The position numbers and the translations under genes are program-made. This document shows positions 50,367-63,152 of a DNA stretch of 64,000 bases, piece by piece (position 1 is the first letter of the stretch; each line of letters opens with the position of its first letter). The notes under the pieces are model-generated. The model was given only the letters and a program-made list of their open reading frames with translations. It was not told the origin of the DNA and searched no databases. This stretch comes from Allium sativum (taxonomy: Eukaryota > Streptophyta > Magnoliopsida > Asparagales > Amaryllidaceae), in the NCBI GenBank assembly GCA_030737875.1, contig CM060921.1, forward strand, positions 399,754,192 through 399,818,191. Reading direction: 5' to 3'.

Positions 50367-50449
50367 TCTAGACAAAAGTGTTACTATATATTTTATAATC
50401 AATGATAATTGAAATAAGGTTGTTGTCATCAAAACTCCGTTCTCCCACA
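49067..50449 (-). repeat. Copia-type 5' LTR
   Basis: 1383 bp, matching 43781-45211, with the same 40-base tandem units (49350-49510) and TATA-like block (49727-49735, minus). It carries a TG/TA microsatellite (50330-50366). Confidence 0.87.
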
Positions 50450-51265
50450 ATTGCATGCTCACCAACTGTATAAGGGAAGTCTTAAGCAACATAGGTGTCC
50501 TACTAGGTAATTTTAGTTAACTAGTAACGTTCGCAATACTACTTCTCATATTGTAAATGAGAGTATAGACATAATAACGTTAGCATATTAGGACGGGGTA
50601 TGAAAGGGCTTGGGGTCCACCTTAGGGTTATAAGAGATCATAAGAATCCACCTTTAATAGGGCCATAAGTGACTGAGAATGCCACCTCATTGGGTCTTTA
50701 CCCTAAAAACACTAATGGGCGATTGACTTGGATATCCACCCCATTGGTTAGATACTTGGTGTTTGTTGTGTGTTGCATAGACATACTTTGACATATGTAA
50801 CCTGCTAAAAATATAGGGTATGGACATTAAGCAACACCATATTTCTGTCATACAGAAATTTATGTTCTGACCCCTCTCCTTAACATACCCAACAGGTCAA
50901 TAGATAGGGTAAAAGCCATGGATGAAGTCAGGATTTAAGCTGATGAAGAAGACAAAGTTGTTATGCTATTATTAGTAGTTATTACTTTAATTCTTTTGGA
51001 AACTTGTGAGAATGAACTTTTTAATGTACCCATTAAACACATGTAATTGTTGTATTTATGTGGTTTTGAAATAAATGGTACATCTTATTTTTAGTATTAT
51101 ATTTTCTCTTTCCGCTGTGTAAGATTTCCATTCAAAGTATCTATCTATATATATTCTATGCAAATGTAATTCTTACGGGAACCAACGACCCATTTAGATT
51201 GGCTTAAATTTTCGATGGGCCTTTTATGGGTCGAAATTTAGGCTAATTCCAAGCGGGTTGTTACA

Positions 51266-51408
51266 ATTACTATGTGCTACCTCTTTGGCTGCAATGATAG
51301 GCAAGGTAGTACCTGAAATGTCTATTATCATATTATCCTATGTAGCTATATCGTAATGTTGTCTGACTTAGGGTTTTATATTTCCTTCTATTACCTCGGG
51401 GTACTTAT
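51266..51408 (+). repeat. Fragment of a Tekay-type LTR
   Basis: Short piece whose GTTTTATATTTCCTTCTATT segment matches late parts of T1 (about 21749) and T2 (about 53799). It is probably the remnant into which T2 inserted. Confidence 0.45.
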
Positions 51409-54227
51409 TGTAACAAGCCGTATTTTACATATTGAAGGATTGTAAAATATTTTTTATTTAATTCCCTGAGGGTTGCATCATTTTTATACTTTGATATGTC
51501 GGTTATGGGGATGCGAGACATGTCCATAATTTTTTACCAATTTTAATTGTGACCATTTTGCCCTTATCAATCTTGTACAGGGGATAACTTTTGACTGGGA
51601 TCGAATCAGGTGCTGGGGTTGGTCTCATTTTAAAGAAAATGTGTTGCCAATGCAATAAAGTGGTCCATTAAAGATTTGGTCCAATGGTTTGGGAGGAATC
51701 ACCGTTTTTGTGTTTCACAGTTTACTGTTTAGGGTTTTAAACCATTAGTGGGTTGATTTGGAAAGGCTCATTAGTGTGCTGGTGGGAGGCTACAAATAGG
51801 GGGTTAAAGGCATGGAGAGAGGCCCACTTTCTTCATTTTCTCATTTGGTGGAGCTCATGATCCTCCATGCTCAATCAAATACACCTTTCCACCATTAAAA
51901 CTCTAGGTCTACATAAGAGAATCGAAGATCTACATCGTTTGAAGCTGGATCTACATCATTCGAAGAGAGGTTTCACCAAATCGAAGAGTTTGAAGCTAAT
52001 TCTTCGTTGTTCGGATTTAGATCCAAGCACTTTTGTGTTGTTTTGAAGATTCGTAGAGTGATATGCATCACTCACACAAATTCAATCAAGTATATAAGTT
52101 GTTTGATCATTATTTCTTCATTTTCAAGTTGTTTTCACCTAAATCTATATCATGGTAAGTATATTTTTTTCATACCATAGGATCTAATCTAGCAACTTAA
52201 AACTGGTAATTTCTATGTTAATTCATACTTTTTTGCTAGTTTAGATCTATTATTTTGTTGATTCATTTTTTATCATGGTTTGTGTGAATTTCACTTGTTT
52301 GAGTGATGATTAATCATTGTGTTAATGCTTGATGATGATTTATTATGATGGATAGCTAAATTAAGTGTTTTGCATGAATTTTGAGTCCAATTAGAGTTGA
52401 ACTGGACATGAAATCGTATGGATCGGTCAAATATTGCATGGATCGGTTCGGCTTGGCTTCTTCTCCAAGCAGTGGATGGATTAGTCACAGTTTGATGGAC
52501 CGGGAAGAAATTATGGAGATGGATCGGTCACAGTTTGATGGGCCGGGCAGAAATTCTAGGCATGGATCAGTCATAGTTTGACGGACTGGGCAGAAATTCT
52601 GGTGATGGATCGGTCAAAGTTTGGTGGACCAGGCAGAAAATTTGGGGATGGATCGGTTACAGTTTGATTGACCAGGAAGAAATTTTGGGGATGGGTCGGT
52701 CAAAGTTTGATGGACCAGGTGGAAATCCTGAGTACGGATTTGACATGTACGAATCGGATATGTATGGATCGACCATTTTTTGAAGCATGGACCAGCCAGT
52801 TTTTCGAAGCATGGACTGGGCAGTTTTTTGAAACATGGACTAGGAATTTTTCTTGAAGCATGGACTGGAAGAAATTGATGGGCCAGACATTTCCATGGAT
52901 CAGGCGTTTCATGGATCGGGAATTTCTATGATGACATGTGTTTTTGGATCGACGATGATTGTGGCTTTGAAGTAAATTCAAGGAGGAATATTCGAAGTGT
53001 TGTGATGTGTTCGTTGATCGGTGTAAAGCAACAAATGTGAAGACGACTCAGGGTTGTTTTGAGTTCTTGGATAATGTTTGCTCGAGGGGTACTTGAGCTT
53101 GTGAATGGTCATTGGCGTTGATGACTAGAGATGCGAAGGCTGAGAGATTATTGTCATCGTAGGTTCTAGCGGAATAAAAGCAGAGGTACTTTAGGAAGTC
53201 GTAAAGTGCCTCGTACATTGGGCAGTCGTGAAGGGTTCGTCTAAGATTGGAAAGAGAAACGTACGAGTCATGAAGGCGTGTAGAGTTTTTCCTAGAACCG
53301 GGGTTTACCGTTATCCCTTGACATATGGCAGGTGGTCGTCATATGATTAACGATGGTTTTGAAACAGGAAAGGCAGTGATAACCAAGGTCACGAGTGTGA
53401 TGTTATCTTTACTTGTACCATCTCACGTAAGTTATCTGAAGTCGAAGGAGATGTTGCTTGGATGCTTGTATGATATTGGTTTAGGCCTCTGGGGATTGTG
53501 CTTGAGGAATGTTGATCTCAATTAGGATGGTTTACGTCAGATATAACTAGATGCTATGATTGTTGTGGGATGTTAGTTGTTATGCTATTGTCTGGTTAGT
53601 CCTAGTTGTTATGGTTGAACTGTTGTTTCTTGATTGCTGGACTGTAAAGGCTATCACTATCAGATGTGGGGAAGACAGGTTTGGGTTCTTCTCTGGTGTT
53701 TAGAAGATTGGTTTATTAATCTACCTATTCGCATATATTTTGTTGATGAGGTTAGATAGTTGTTTTATCGCTCACTAAGGCTATTGTCTGATTCAAGGTT
53801 TTATGTTTCCCTCTTATTACCTTTGGTAGTTCATCTGGTTTGGATGGGAAGACTAGGTGGCAGGTGATTAGTGATGACAATGCTGCTGTGCGAAGGCGAG
53901 CAGGAGGTTGGTGTATTGCTTTTACTATTACCTAATATCTTTGTTTCCGTTGTTTGATGAGTGTTGTAGTGAGGCTTCATGTACAAACTTTGATGTTATA
54001 TACAGTTGATGTATGGATGATCTTTCAGGATGTTGTGAAAGTTTGAAAGTTTGATATATGATGCTTTACTATTTCTACCTGCTGTATATTTCCATTATAC
54101 TTTATCCTTGTGCTGTGAGTTATATGACATGTTCCTACCTACTCTAATGATCGTCCATAGCTATCTGGCACATCTTTGAGCGCATTTTTTCTCTTGTTTA
54201 GAGCAGGGGTTATGGTCGGTCATCACA
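51409..54227 (+). repeat. T2 5' LTR
   Basis: 2819 bp, ending GGTCATCACA two bases before the primer site. A candidate TATA is CTACAAATAGGG (about 51790). It carries a 43-bp minisatellite (52478-52735) and a 24-bp one (52782-52865). Confidence 0.8.
52478..52865 (+). repeat. 43-bp and 24-bp minisatellites in T2 LTR
   Basis: GGATCGGTCA-type units start at 52478, 52521, 52564, 52607, 52650 and 52693, exactly 43 bases apart. GAAGCATGG-type units follow at 52782, 52806, 52830 and 52855. T1's LTR has a different GC-rich repeat in its corresponding part. Confidence 0.93.
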
Positions 54228-54229
54228 TT

Positions 54230-54241
54230 TGGTATCAGAGC
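54230..54241 (+). other. Primer binding site of T2
   Basis: TGGTATCAGAGC, canonical initiator tRNA-Met type, two bases after the LTR. Confidence 0.93.
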
Positions 54242-54399
54242 TCCGGGTAATCGATTTTAGCCAAAGTTCGAAGACGTAATTACGTATGAGTAGATTTTAA
54301 TGGATGTATACTATATTGTACTATATAGTGTAGTAGCGTTTGAACTCCATTTGCAATTTTTCTTGTAAGTGGCTGATCATTCTATATTGCAGATTTAGA

Positions 54400-55095
54400 A
54401 TGAGTCGACAAAATTCAAGACATACTACTAGGGAGGAGGCTGTGCCTGGATGGGGAAATGGCGGTACAACAGATTATCCATCCATATTTGAAACCATGAT
54501 TGAGGCATTCATGAGAAGGGTACCCGCTCCAGTGGCAGCCACGATAGATGTAGGTGTGTAGGTGCCTAGGGTTTTGGATTTTGCGAAGCTGTGTAAAGAC
54601 TTCACATCTCTAGGGGGAAAACCATTCAAAGGAACGGAGCCGACCGAAGAGGTTCAAAAGTGGTTACATGCTTGTATTCGCATTTTTGGAGATGTGGGTA
54701 TAGATGATGCAACTAAGAAGAAGCTTGCATCAAGGCAGCTACAGGGAAGAGCCATGGAGTGGTGGATTTCTGGCACGCTTGAGACTCCAGAAGAAGAGAT
54801 AACTTGGGAGCAGTTCCAAGTTAAGTTTGAGACAAAGTTTATCTTCACTGCTTAGAAGTATGTTCTATTCAAGAAAATTGTTGAGCTAAAATGGTCGGCC
54901 AGTGCTTGATTATGTTTCTGATTTTAAGGACTTTTCGAAGTATACTCGTTCGTATATTGACATTCCTTATCAGAAGAACGAGAAGTTTGTTATGGTTATG
55001 GACATCTACATATGGAGACCATTGTTGGATGATCTTGATGATCCATATGAGAAGATTGTGGAAAAAGCAGTGAAACATGAAAGTTTTTTCCAAAG
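54400..55095 (+). pseudogene. T2 gag, broken
   Basis: Starts MSRQNSRHTTREEAVPGWGN at 54400. After an in-frame TAG (54559-54561) the same frame holds the gag core: FTSLGGKPFKGTEPTEEVQK, then GRAMEWWISG and ITWEQFQVKFETKF. Another TAG follows (54853-54855) and a frameshift leads to LDYVSDFKDFSKY and KNEKFVMVMD. This is the retrotransposon gag fold of Tekay/Del elements. S2 inserted within the gag after HESFF. Confidence 0.82.
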
Positions 55096-58000
55096 TGTAG
55101 TGGCCCGATTTTCCCTACCCTTTGAGTCAACTAATAACACCATAAGACCAACCCAAATTGCACAGAAATACGCATTAGTAGAAATAAGTTAGAGGATGAG
55201 AAATAGAAAGAAAGAGAAATTAGAATAGAATAAAACGAAGAACACAAATCTCACTACGAAATGAATAAAATATATCATATAAAATAACTTTTGAAATACA
55301 AATCAGAACTATATATACATACCATCATCAGAGCACAACAGTTATTCCTGGAACAGTTATAAACACCTGTTTCCCGATACAACATGGTACACAGCTGAAA
55401 ATATGATAGTCTATAGCTAACTGACGAAGCCTCCTACTCCAAGCTCCTCCAAGTGAATCTGTAAAATCCTGACTACTTAATTGCCCATAAAAATTTGGGC
55501 ACCCAAGAGTTTAGGGTAAAACAAACAAAATATACTCTGGGTCAGTCATGGGACTGGTGTGAATAAACTCCAACCATTGGTTTGACTTTTAAAAATCCTT
55601 TCAAAACGAACAATAATCGTAAGACTGATCAACACATAAACATGGATGGTTTTTACCTTACAAAAACCCAAAATATTCTTTGTATCAAAACTCTTATGAT
55701 ATTATAAGTGTCTAAATCAAATAAATAACAACCTAGCGGAACGCTTGCTCTCATGCTCCATATATAATATAAAATCAAAAACCGCAGGGCGCTTATTGGG
55801 GATTGGATTCCGACTATAATAAGGTATGGAACCACCTTCCGATCAGTGTACTCTAGAGGGGATACACTGGAGTTCAACAAGAACATCTTACAACCCGACC
55901 ACACATCGCTGGCCACTTATTTAACTTGAGAGTACCGAGCATATTAACACCAACGGTTGTGATCGGCAACCATTACCGAAAGCATACAACAACGAATTGA
56001 ATAAGAAGCAAATGGAATTCTCTAGATTAGGTGATAATACCCCTAATGGGAATGACCCACTTGGCAATGCTGCCTGCCCAATTTCTATCATTTCCCGGTT
56101 AATGAGGGTTGAGGTCACGATTCACTTTTAGAACATCTTGTCATCATTTACTTTGAATTCCACATTGTCAGATCAGTCCATATACGTTGCCCTGGGACTG
56201 GAAAAAATGAAGGCACAATTTCATCAATCCATCTTACATAATTTTTAACTAGGATTAACAGAACATCCCTTGCAGTTTACTCTCTCTTCAATCATCTTTA
56301 GCATAAGTTGATTCGTAACGCGTTTGCCCATACGGAGTGGTTTTCAGATAATAAATCTAATCCGGTCTCTCCATATCGACAATAGAGGTATAAAATAAAT
56401 AAAAACTTTGATAGCCGATGATTTAACTATCAAAGGAACATCCATTCAACCAAAAATCCTATTTCCAGATGGGAATCCTACAGATCAACCATCAAACAAC
56501 ACTACACCCCTTTAAGTCAATTTCTTATTAAATTATTTATTTCCTAAATTCTTATCAATATCTTTAATTCAATATTTTTCCAAACCCGCTTAGCCCTTTC
56601 ACAATTTCTTGGAAACATTTCCAAATATTTTACCTTCTTTTTTTTCCATATTCCAGAAATATCCCTTATCATAACTGGAAAACATTTCCAAATATATCCA
56701 TAAATTCTTATTTCTGTATTCAGAAAATATACGTTATTAATATGGGAAAACATTTCAAATTTCCATTTCTTAACTTCTCATTAACCATTTCATTTCATTT
56801 TCTGTACTTAGAAAATATCTTTGAATTTATTTGGAAAACATTTTCCAAAAATCCTTTTTATTTGATTAAACCGATGTTATGTAAAACATTGTTATTATAA
56901 CTCAACACATTAATCATTCAATAACTGAATGTATTACTAACCAATCCTTGCTAACGAACCTTAAACATTAATCAGTAAATCATATTTCCAAACCTCAAAT
57001 TTGTCCTTATAAAAATACCCATTTGCAAAATATTTGCTTTAGCATTATTTACTCCAAACATTAATATTGTTTCCTTGTAAAATTAAATTAGTTGATAATA
57101 TCTCAAATCCCAATTCTCTTATATATATATATATATGATTATACATACAAAAATCTCTTTTTAATTCTAGTATTTAAAATTTCATCAATAATTTTCTTTA
57201 TAACCGGTTACTCCAAATTTGATTACAATTTATCGGTTTCAAACCTGATTCCCACTTTTCTATATAAATTCAAACTTGAATTTTTTCCTCAATTTATCCC
57301 AAGATAAATACTTCACCGAATTTGCACACATCGTTTGTAATCACTTCTTGTATTAACCATTTAAATTAGGTTCCAAGTATATTGTAATTTAATTTCTATT
57401 TTGGAATAAATTCCCTTTTTAAATTCCAAATTCATTTTCTACATTCGAAAATATTTTACGGTATTTAATTGCAAAAATTCTAGCACTAGGGTAATTCAAC
57501 ACAATATAATAAATCACTAATTATATATCACATCACATAGCACAATAAATAAAAATAGTAATATAAATGTTGAGGAATCCAGTTGGATCCCTCCAACCTA
57601 TTTCCCTGCATCCACAGTTGTTAATCAACATCAATAATAATAATTTCAGATGAAGATGAAATATTATAATAAACAGAATTAATAATCGATCAACAATTTA
57701 ACCATATCAACCATTTCAACCAATTTTATCAACCATTCATGCAAATAACCATCACACAATATAAAATTACTATAAATAAATTTAAAACTCATTTATATAA
57801 AAATATAAACAAGTCAGAGTTAGTGATTTACTCACCTCATTTTGTAGTAGACAATTCTGCTTTTGTTTCGTTTCAAAATCAAACAGACTTTTGATTTTTT
57901 TCACGAAATTCCAGTAGCTCCATTCTTAGCGAAATCAGTTCCAAAATGTAAACCTCATCGCTACGATTCAAACGACACTTGCTTCATATAATTCTGCCCA

Positions 58001-59308
58001 CGAATGATTGAGTTATAGTGACTACAATATTAAGCATTGATTTAATCTAATAATATTAACATAATTAATTATCATTGTCGTTTTAATCTTTAATATCGTG
58101 ATTAATCTAAATTAGCGCTTAAGTCTTCGTTCTTCCCTATGGCTTCAATACCCTTCTATTCATCGTGATCGCTCCCTCCGTGTCCTATCGTTCAAACCAA
58201 TCAAGACGCCCACGAACCGTCCTTTACGTCCTCCACCGCATCACAACTACCACCTCCATTGTCATTACATCCCCGACATCAAACTACTTTGCACCTAAAA
58301 ATGACCAAAACAAAATGGATTAACTCTTACTTGATCCAATCAAACATGCGTGCCTTATACCCTAAGTCTTTTCCACTTTCATGAACCCGCTGACTATTCC
58401 CATCAAGCTACTACCGTTCTCAAGCCTAACAAGCATACTGCTAGCCTACGTGGAACCCTATCCCTTCCCCATGTACTCTCGTTTCTCACTATAGAAAGAA
58501 ATTTGGAACAAAAACTGTACCTTCCCATCAGTACTGCTTCATCCATGATAACAACCAATTATATGATAAAGTGTACACACACTGATAATCCTCTTCGTTA
58601 ACTCCTTCATCCCCTAAAACCAACTCCACCAATAACATCAGCAATTTCCCCCTTTTCAAAGAACTGCCAAAGCATGTTATATATATATGTATATCGTTTT
58701 GGCAAACTCTAAACAATTAAAAGTTCAATACCACATCAGGAAATAGAACACTGAAGCATGCTCCAGCCCCTTACCATGACCAAGTATTCTCCTGTACATG
58801 CGACTGAACCCCCTCTCCACAAATAGTACTCACGCACTTCATCTTACAGCGCTGCATCTTCCTCCTCCAGGTAACTGAACTTCACCTTCCTCTTTATCAT
58901 GGATGGAATCCACCACTGACACTACCCAGCAACTCCACTGGCCTCCTTGCCTCGTCAGCTTCACCCCAAAATACCCAACGTTGAACTCGAACTCCTCACA
59001 TCAATCACGACTTCCACTCAATGCAGTGCTCCGCCATTACATGTGCAATGGTTTTCCTCACCGGAACCCCACTAAAACCTCATGCAACTGATAAATCGCA
59101 TCAACAATCTAATTTTCCTCAACCCTAGGTCGACTTCGAAAAATATCGAGTACCAGAAAACCTCGATCGCAACCAGTAAATGATAGATGAAATTGGAGCT
59201 CTCCTTTCCGCTGATCTAATGAATCAAAGATTAAATTTTTTTCATTTAGAAATTGATTTTTAATCGAATACCTAAAGTGGAAATTTTCGTGGTTTAGCGA
59301 AGGGATTA
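55096..59308 (-). mobile_element. S2: giant-LTR fragment, minus strand
   Basis: The left end TGTAGTGGCCC is the reverse complement of an LTR end like that of S1. Going right it mirrors S1: the CACACCAGTCCCATGACTGA box (about 55538-55560 on the minus strand), the GGAGGGATCCAACTGGATTC block (about 57577, minus) and the segment matching S1's 29750-30900. It is cut at 59308, about where S1's sequence reaches 29745, by X. Whether it was a solo LTR or a full element cannot be told. Confidence 0.72.
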
Positions 59309-60359
59309 TGTAGCACCCCGTATATTCTATGAATATTAAATTTGGCAAAATGAAGAATACTTAATTTTTTAAAGAAGAATTAAGTAAAACAGACTATACC
59401 ATTGCGTTCTTCTCAAAATTCTGGTGAAGATGGGCCTAAAGTTTGCATTAAACAGATAATGAATGAGAAAGTTATGGACCTTGGAAGTTTGTATACATAT
59501 AAGGGAAATGTATGTTTGTATATATATTATATATATAAATTAATAAAATAAAATCAACCTAAAATTCAAGAAAAAAATTCAAAACAGTGGAAGCGGGAAG
59601 GTAAAACGTCGAACCAACCTATTTTTTGGGTCGACTCGAGACTTGCTGGGTTGACCCGGGGTCGACTCAGGGTGTTTGGAGTCGGTCCCATCAGCTTAGA
59701 ATGGCCTATGGCAAATTCTTGTGTTTTAGGGCATACATGGCGTTCTCTGATTGGCCTGATGATGCATTTTCTTGGACTAGATGGTTTGGATGGATCCTAT
59801 GTTGATCTAAAGGCTCTAATTAATCCTACACATCTATAAATACATATCTAAACTTAACCCTAACCTCATAACCCTATTCTATGATGCCACCATATTGTCC
59901 ATCTCTAAACTAGCCTAGCCTCCTTCTTCTTCTCCAAACTAGAAATCAAATTGGAGAGCTTCAAATTAAAGTAAAGGTTTTCTGCTCCAATCAACAAAGA
60001 GAGATTAGAATCGCTACAACATCAAAAAAATCTCTTTTTCTAATCATATCGCTATAAGTTCAGTTATTATTTAGATTTAAACACATAATAGGAATCATGA
60101 CTGTAATGAATCGAATCTAGAACTATGCCTAATTGTAATGAAAACCAATTCGGATTCATTCTTATTCCTTTGTCAAATCTGAGATTACCTATGCCTATGA
60201 GATTGTTACTAGTGATATAATTGAATCTATCTTGTTGTACATCAAACTGGTAATTCTTTTATGTTCAGTTCTATCGAATCTTTGTGCTTATGATGTAACT
60301 TGCTCAGTTTCCTCATGTTTATTGTTAATGTACAACAAATCAATTAGAACCATGATTCT
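59309..60359 (+). repeat. X: LTR-like fragment
   Basis: Starts TGTAGCACCCCGTATATTC inside S2 and resembles Z (22237) in its first part. It holds a TATA box (TATAAATA, 59835-59842) followed by AACTTAACCCTAACC, a plausible promoter and transcript start. It is interrupted at 60360 by Y. No coding. Confidence 0.55.
59835..59842 (+). promoter_or_regulatory. TATA box of X
   Basis: TATAAATA in the context CATCTATAAATACA, with a CTTAACCCTAACC block about 20 bases downstream. Confidence 0.55.
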
Positions 60360-62109
60360 TGTAACACCCCGCCTCCGCTAGGGTCACTCGCAAAGGAATG
60401 CACTAGCTTTAGAGGGGAATTATTGGTAAACATGCACAGAAGTATCACAAGACAGAACATATAAAATAGCGGAAGTAAAATCGAACTTTCATAAACATTA
60501 ATAATTAAGGTCTAAAGCCTTTTACATCAGAGTACATCAAAACCTGTCTTGCAATAATAAAGAAGCATAAAAACCTTTTCATAAATTATTCCCCAAAATA
60601 AAGCGGTGAAGCAGCCATAGCCAAGAGAAGACCAAGCTATACATCAAGCTATACATGATGACCTTCAAGCATAAGAGGCCCGAACTAAACAACATCATTT
60701 CCTCCCTGGAACCTGGGGGGGAAACGGAAGACAAAGAGGCGAAAGAAAACGGGGTCAGTCATAAAGACTGGTAAGTCCTATCTACTCCCAGTATAAAAAC
60801 AGGTAAAGGTAACATGACATGCATAAACTGAAAGTAAACATAAGGTTGACTACAAGATAGATAAACTAAACCAGGGTAACTGGCTGAACTACTGTAGCAA
60901 GGTAAACTAAGATATCGTGATAAACTACGGTGTCGTGATAAATCAAGGTATCACATCGTCAGGTTTCTATCAAGTATACTATCCCAAGGTATCTATCCTG
61001 TCTAACATCCCCCGGTGTCTATTATGTATATTTTTCCTGGTTCTAACATGTATATTTGCTCTGCACCTCTCGTACTAGTATCCCTACCCGCGTCATGTGT
61101 TAACCATGAATGTCCCTTGCCCCATGTCATGAAATGGTCCATGTCAACCTAATATATAGCATATGTAGGTTTTCCCAACTCGTATGTTTCTCTCCATGTG
61201 TAAGTTCAGTCCTTTGCCATAGGCCATACGGGCTTTCCCATGTAAACGTTTTATCCTTGAAGTTGTTTTGGACTGCAACCCTTGATCTAGTTGTGTTTCC
61301 CTACCATGAACTATCGCGCGTCCACTTAGGATTTATGCCACCTAGGGCCGCTAGGGATTATGCTACCTAATGAGCGTTTCCGTGTCTCGGTTTGGGTTTT
61401 GGCCACCTAGGACCACTAGGGATTACGCCACCCGTCAACCGCGCCCTTGATCCCACGTATGTATCGTGAATCGTTTTCCATGTCTAGATGCACATGTTCC
61501 ACAATGTGCCATCCGAGTTCCGTGCCAGGGCAAACTAAGAAATATGGAACTCGGTCGGGAGCTTTAAGTCGTCTGCTGATGCAGATACCAAGGTCTGTTT
61601 TTGTACCCGTGGCTATGGTCCCACGTGACCCCTCCCTCAACTAGTGAAAGGCAACCCACGAAAAATCATGTATGAGAACCACTCCCCGGCCCCACTATAG
61701 CCCACTTTCCTACGGGCCAACCTCACCCATGACTCGATAGCACGCACATGGTCTGTTGGGGGTTCTCTGCCTTTCCGTACGTACACGATTGACTAAAGAT
61801 GGTAGGTAGTCGGCGATGTGCTATCCAGGGCAAAAACCAAGAATCGTCGACTCCACGCTAATCCATCCCAGTCTTTAGGTCGCTCGCATAGCAACCAAGG
61901 CATACTCTTGGTCCTTCTAACGCAGACCTTAACCTCTCATGGGCCTAGTATAATTACCTGGCAGCCCACAGAGGGATCCCAAGAATATCCTCACGTCCCC
62001 CGAAGCTTCCACTTCGGCACCCAGTGCGCTGGAGCTTTTATCCAAGTCAGATAACTTGCTCCTCCTCGTATACTAAGCGATGACCTACCATATCAGGTTA
62101 CTCATCGCT

Positions 62110-63120
62110 TTGTGAATTAATCCTATGTCCTTAGCTAAGAATTATTACTTAGTTACCCTTAACTAAGGTTTACGACTTAGCTTCCTTTCTCGTTGTCCTT
62201 GATTAACCACGATTCTATACCTAGTTCCTCTAACTAGGGTTTGTCTTATTGGGTTAAGTGTTATCATTCAAGTCCATGCCTTAACCCGCCCACGAATCAC
62301 GTCAAGATTGGCTAAGTATTTAAGTTCAAGACTTAGCCCTACAAGTTGGTTAAGTGTACCCAGAGGCTCATGACTTAACCCTATCAAGTCAAATCGGTCA
62401 AGTACTAGCTTACCTTAATCCTATCGGATTATCTTACTAGATCGATTAAGCATAGATTATCTTAATCCCATCAAATTATCGAGTCGGATTGGTTAAGTAT
62501 AGGTGGGCTTAACCCCATCCTCTAATCGTACTACAATGGTTAAGTATATTCTAAAAAGGTCTTATGACTTAACCTTATCAGGTCCGCGTATTAGATTGGT
62601 TAAGTGTAGGTTACTTAACCCCATCAAATCATCATGTATAATTGGTTAAGTATAAGTTGCTTAACCCCATTAAATTATCACGTTAAGTTGGTTAAGTATT
62701 GGTTACTTAACCTCATTGAATTACCAAGTTTAAGTTGGTTAAGTGTTTAACTTAACCCCATCGAATTACCGTGTTTAGATTAGTTAAGTGTGGATTACTT
62801 AACCCCATCTAATTACCGTGTTTAGATTAGTTAAGTGTGGATTACTTAACCCCATCTAATTACCGTGGTTAGATTAGTTAAGCGTCAATTACTTAACCCC
62901 ATCTAATTACCGTGTTTAGATTAGTTAAGTCTTAATTACTTAACCCCATCTAATTACCAAGTCGGATTAGTTAAGTGTAAATTACTTAACCTCATCCCCT
63001 AATCATCTTGCATGGTTAAGTGTCATTAAGAAATCAAGTCCGGTCCCACTTAACCTACCCATTCGTGTCATATCGGCTAAGTGTCATTAGTCAAATTTAC
63101 TTAACCTTATCATGTGGCAT
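62110..63120 (-). repeat. Hairpin minisatellite array in Y
   Basis: Units each contain an inverted repeat such as GTTAAGT(GTGGATT)ACTTAAC (62783-62803). From about 62775 to 62962 the units are exactly 47 bp apart; upstream they are less regular. Paired changes occur: GGCTAAGT with ACTTAGCC (62310-62338), GATTAAG with CTTAATC (62444-62467) and GGTTAAG with CTTAACC elsewhere. Confidence 0.9.
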
Positions 63121-63152
63121 TAATTTAATTAATGCACCCTCAACCTCTCACA

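Larger units (their letters stand above)
43781..50449 (-). mobile_element. Non-autonomous copia-type LTR element
   Basis: LTRs 43781-45211 and 49067-50449 in direct orientation, flanked by perfect ATTGC duplications (43776-43780, 50450-50454). On the minus strand the 5' LTR is followed by TGATATCAGAGCAAG, close to the initiator-Met primer site, and the 3' LTR is preceded by AAAAAGGGGGAGAT. The 3.86-kb internal region has no gag-pol frame on either strand. The copia assignment rests on the LTR ends (TGTTGG...CTAACA) and PPT style, so it is probable rather than proven. It corresponds to a LARD-type derivative. Confidence 0.8.
42865..51265 (-). repeat. LTR-like copy B, split by a copia-type element
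   Basis: Second copy of A in the same orientation, directly adjacent with only about 8 bases between. It begins TGTAACAACCCG on the minus strand at 51265. It is interrupted at 43780/50455; the uninterrupted counterpart in A near 42055 reads ATTGCATGCTCACC across the site. Confidence 0.7.
51409..55095 (+). mobile_element. T2: Tekay/Del-type gypsy element, 5' LTR and partial gag
   Basis: LTR 51409-54227, then TGGTATCAGAGC (54230-54241), a short leader and a gag frame that is cut at 55095 by S2. The rest of the element (pol, 3' LTR) should lie beyond S2 and is not in the window. The LTR starts TGTAACAAGCCGTATTTTAC, similar to T1. Confidence 0.8.

Noticed and set aside
58350..58601. 83-residue frame in S2
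   Set aside because: It lies antisense to the LTR and has no counterpart frame in S1.
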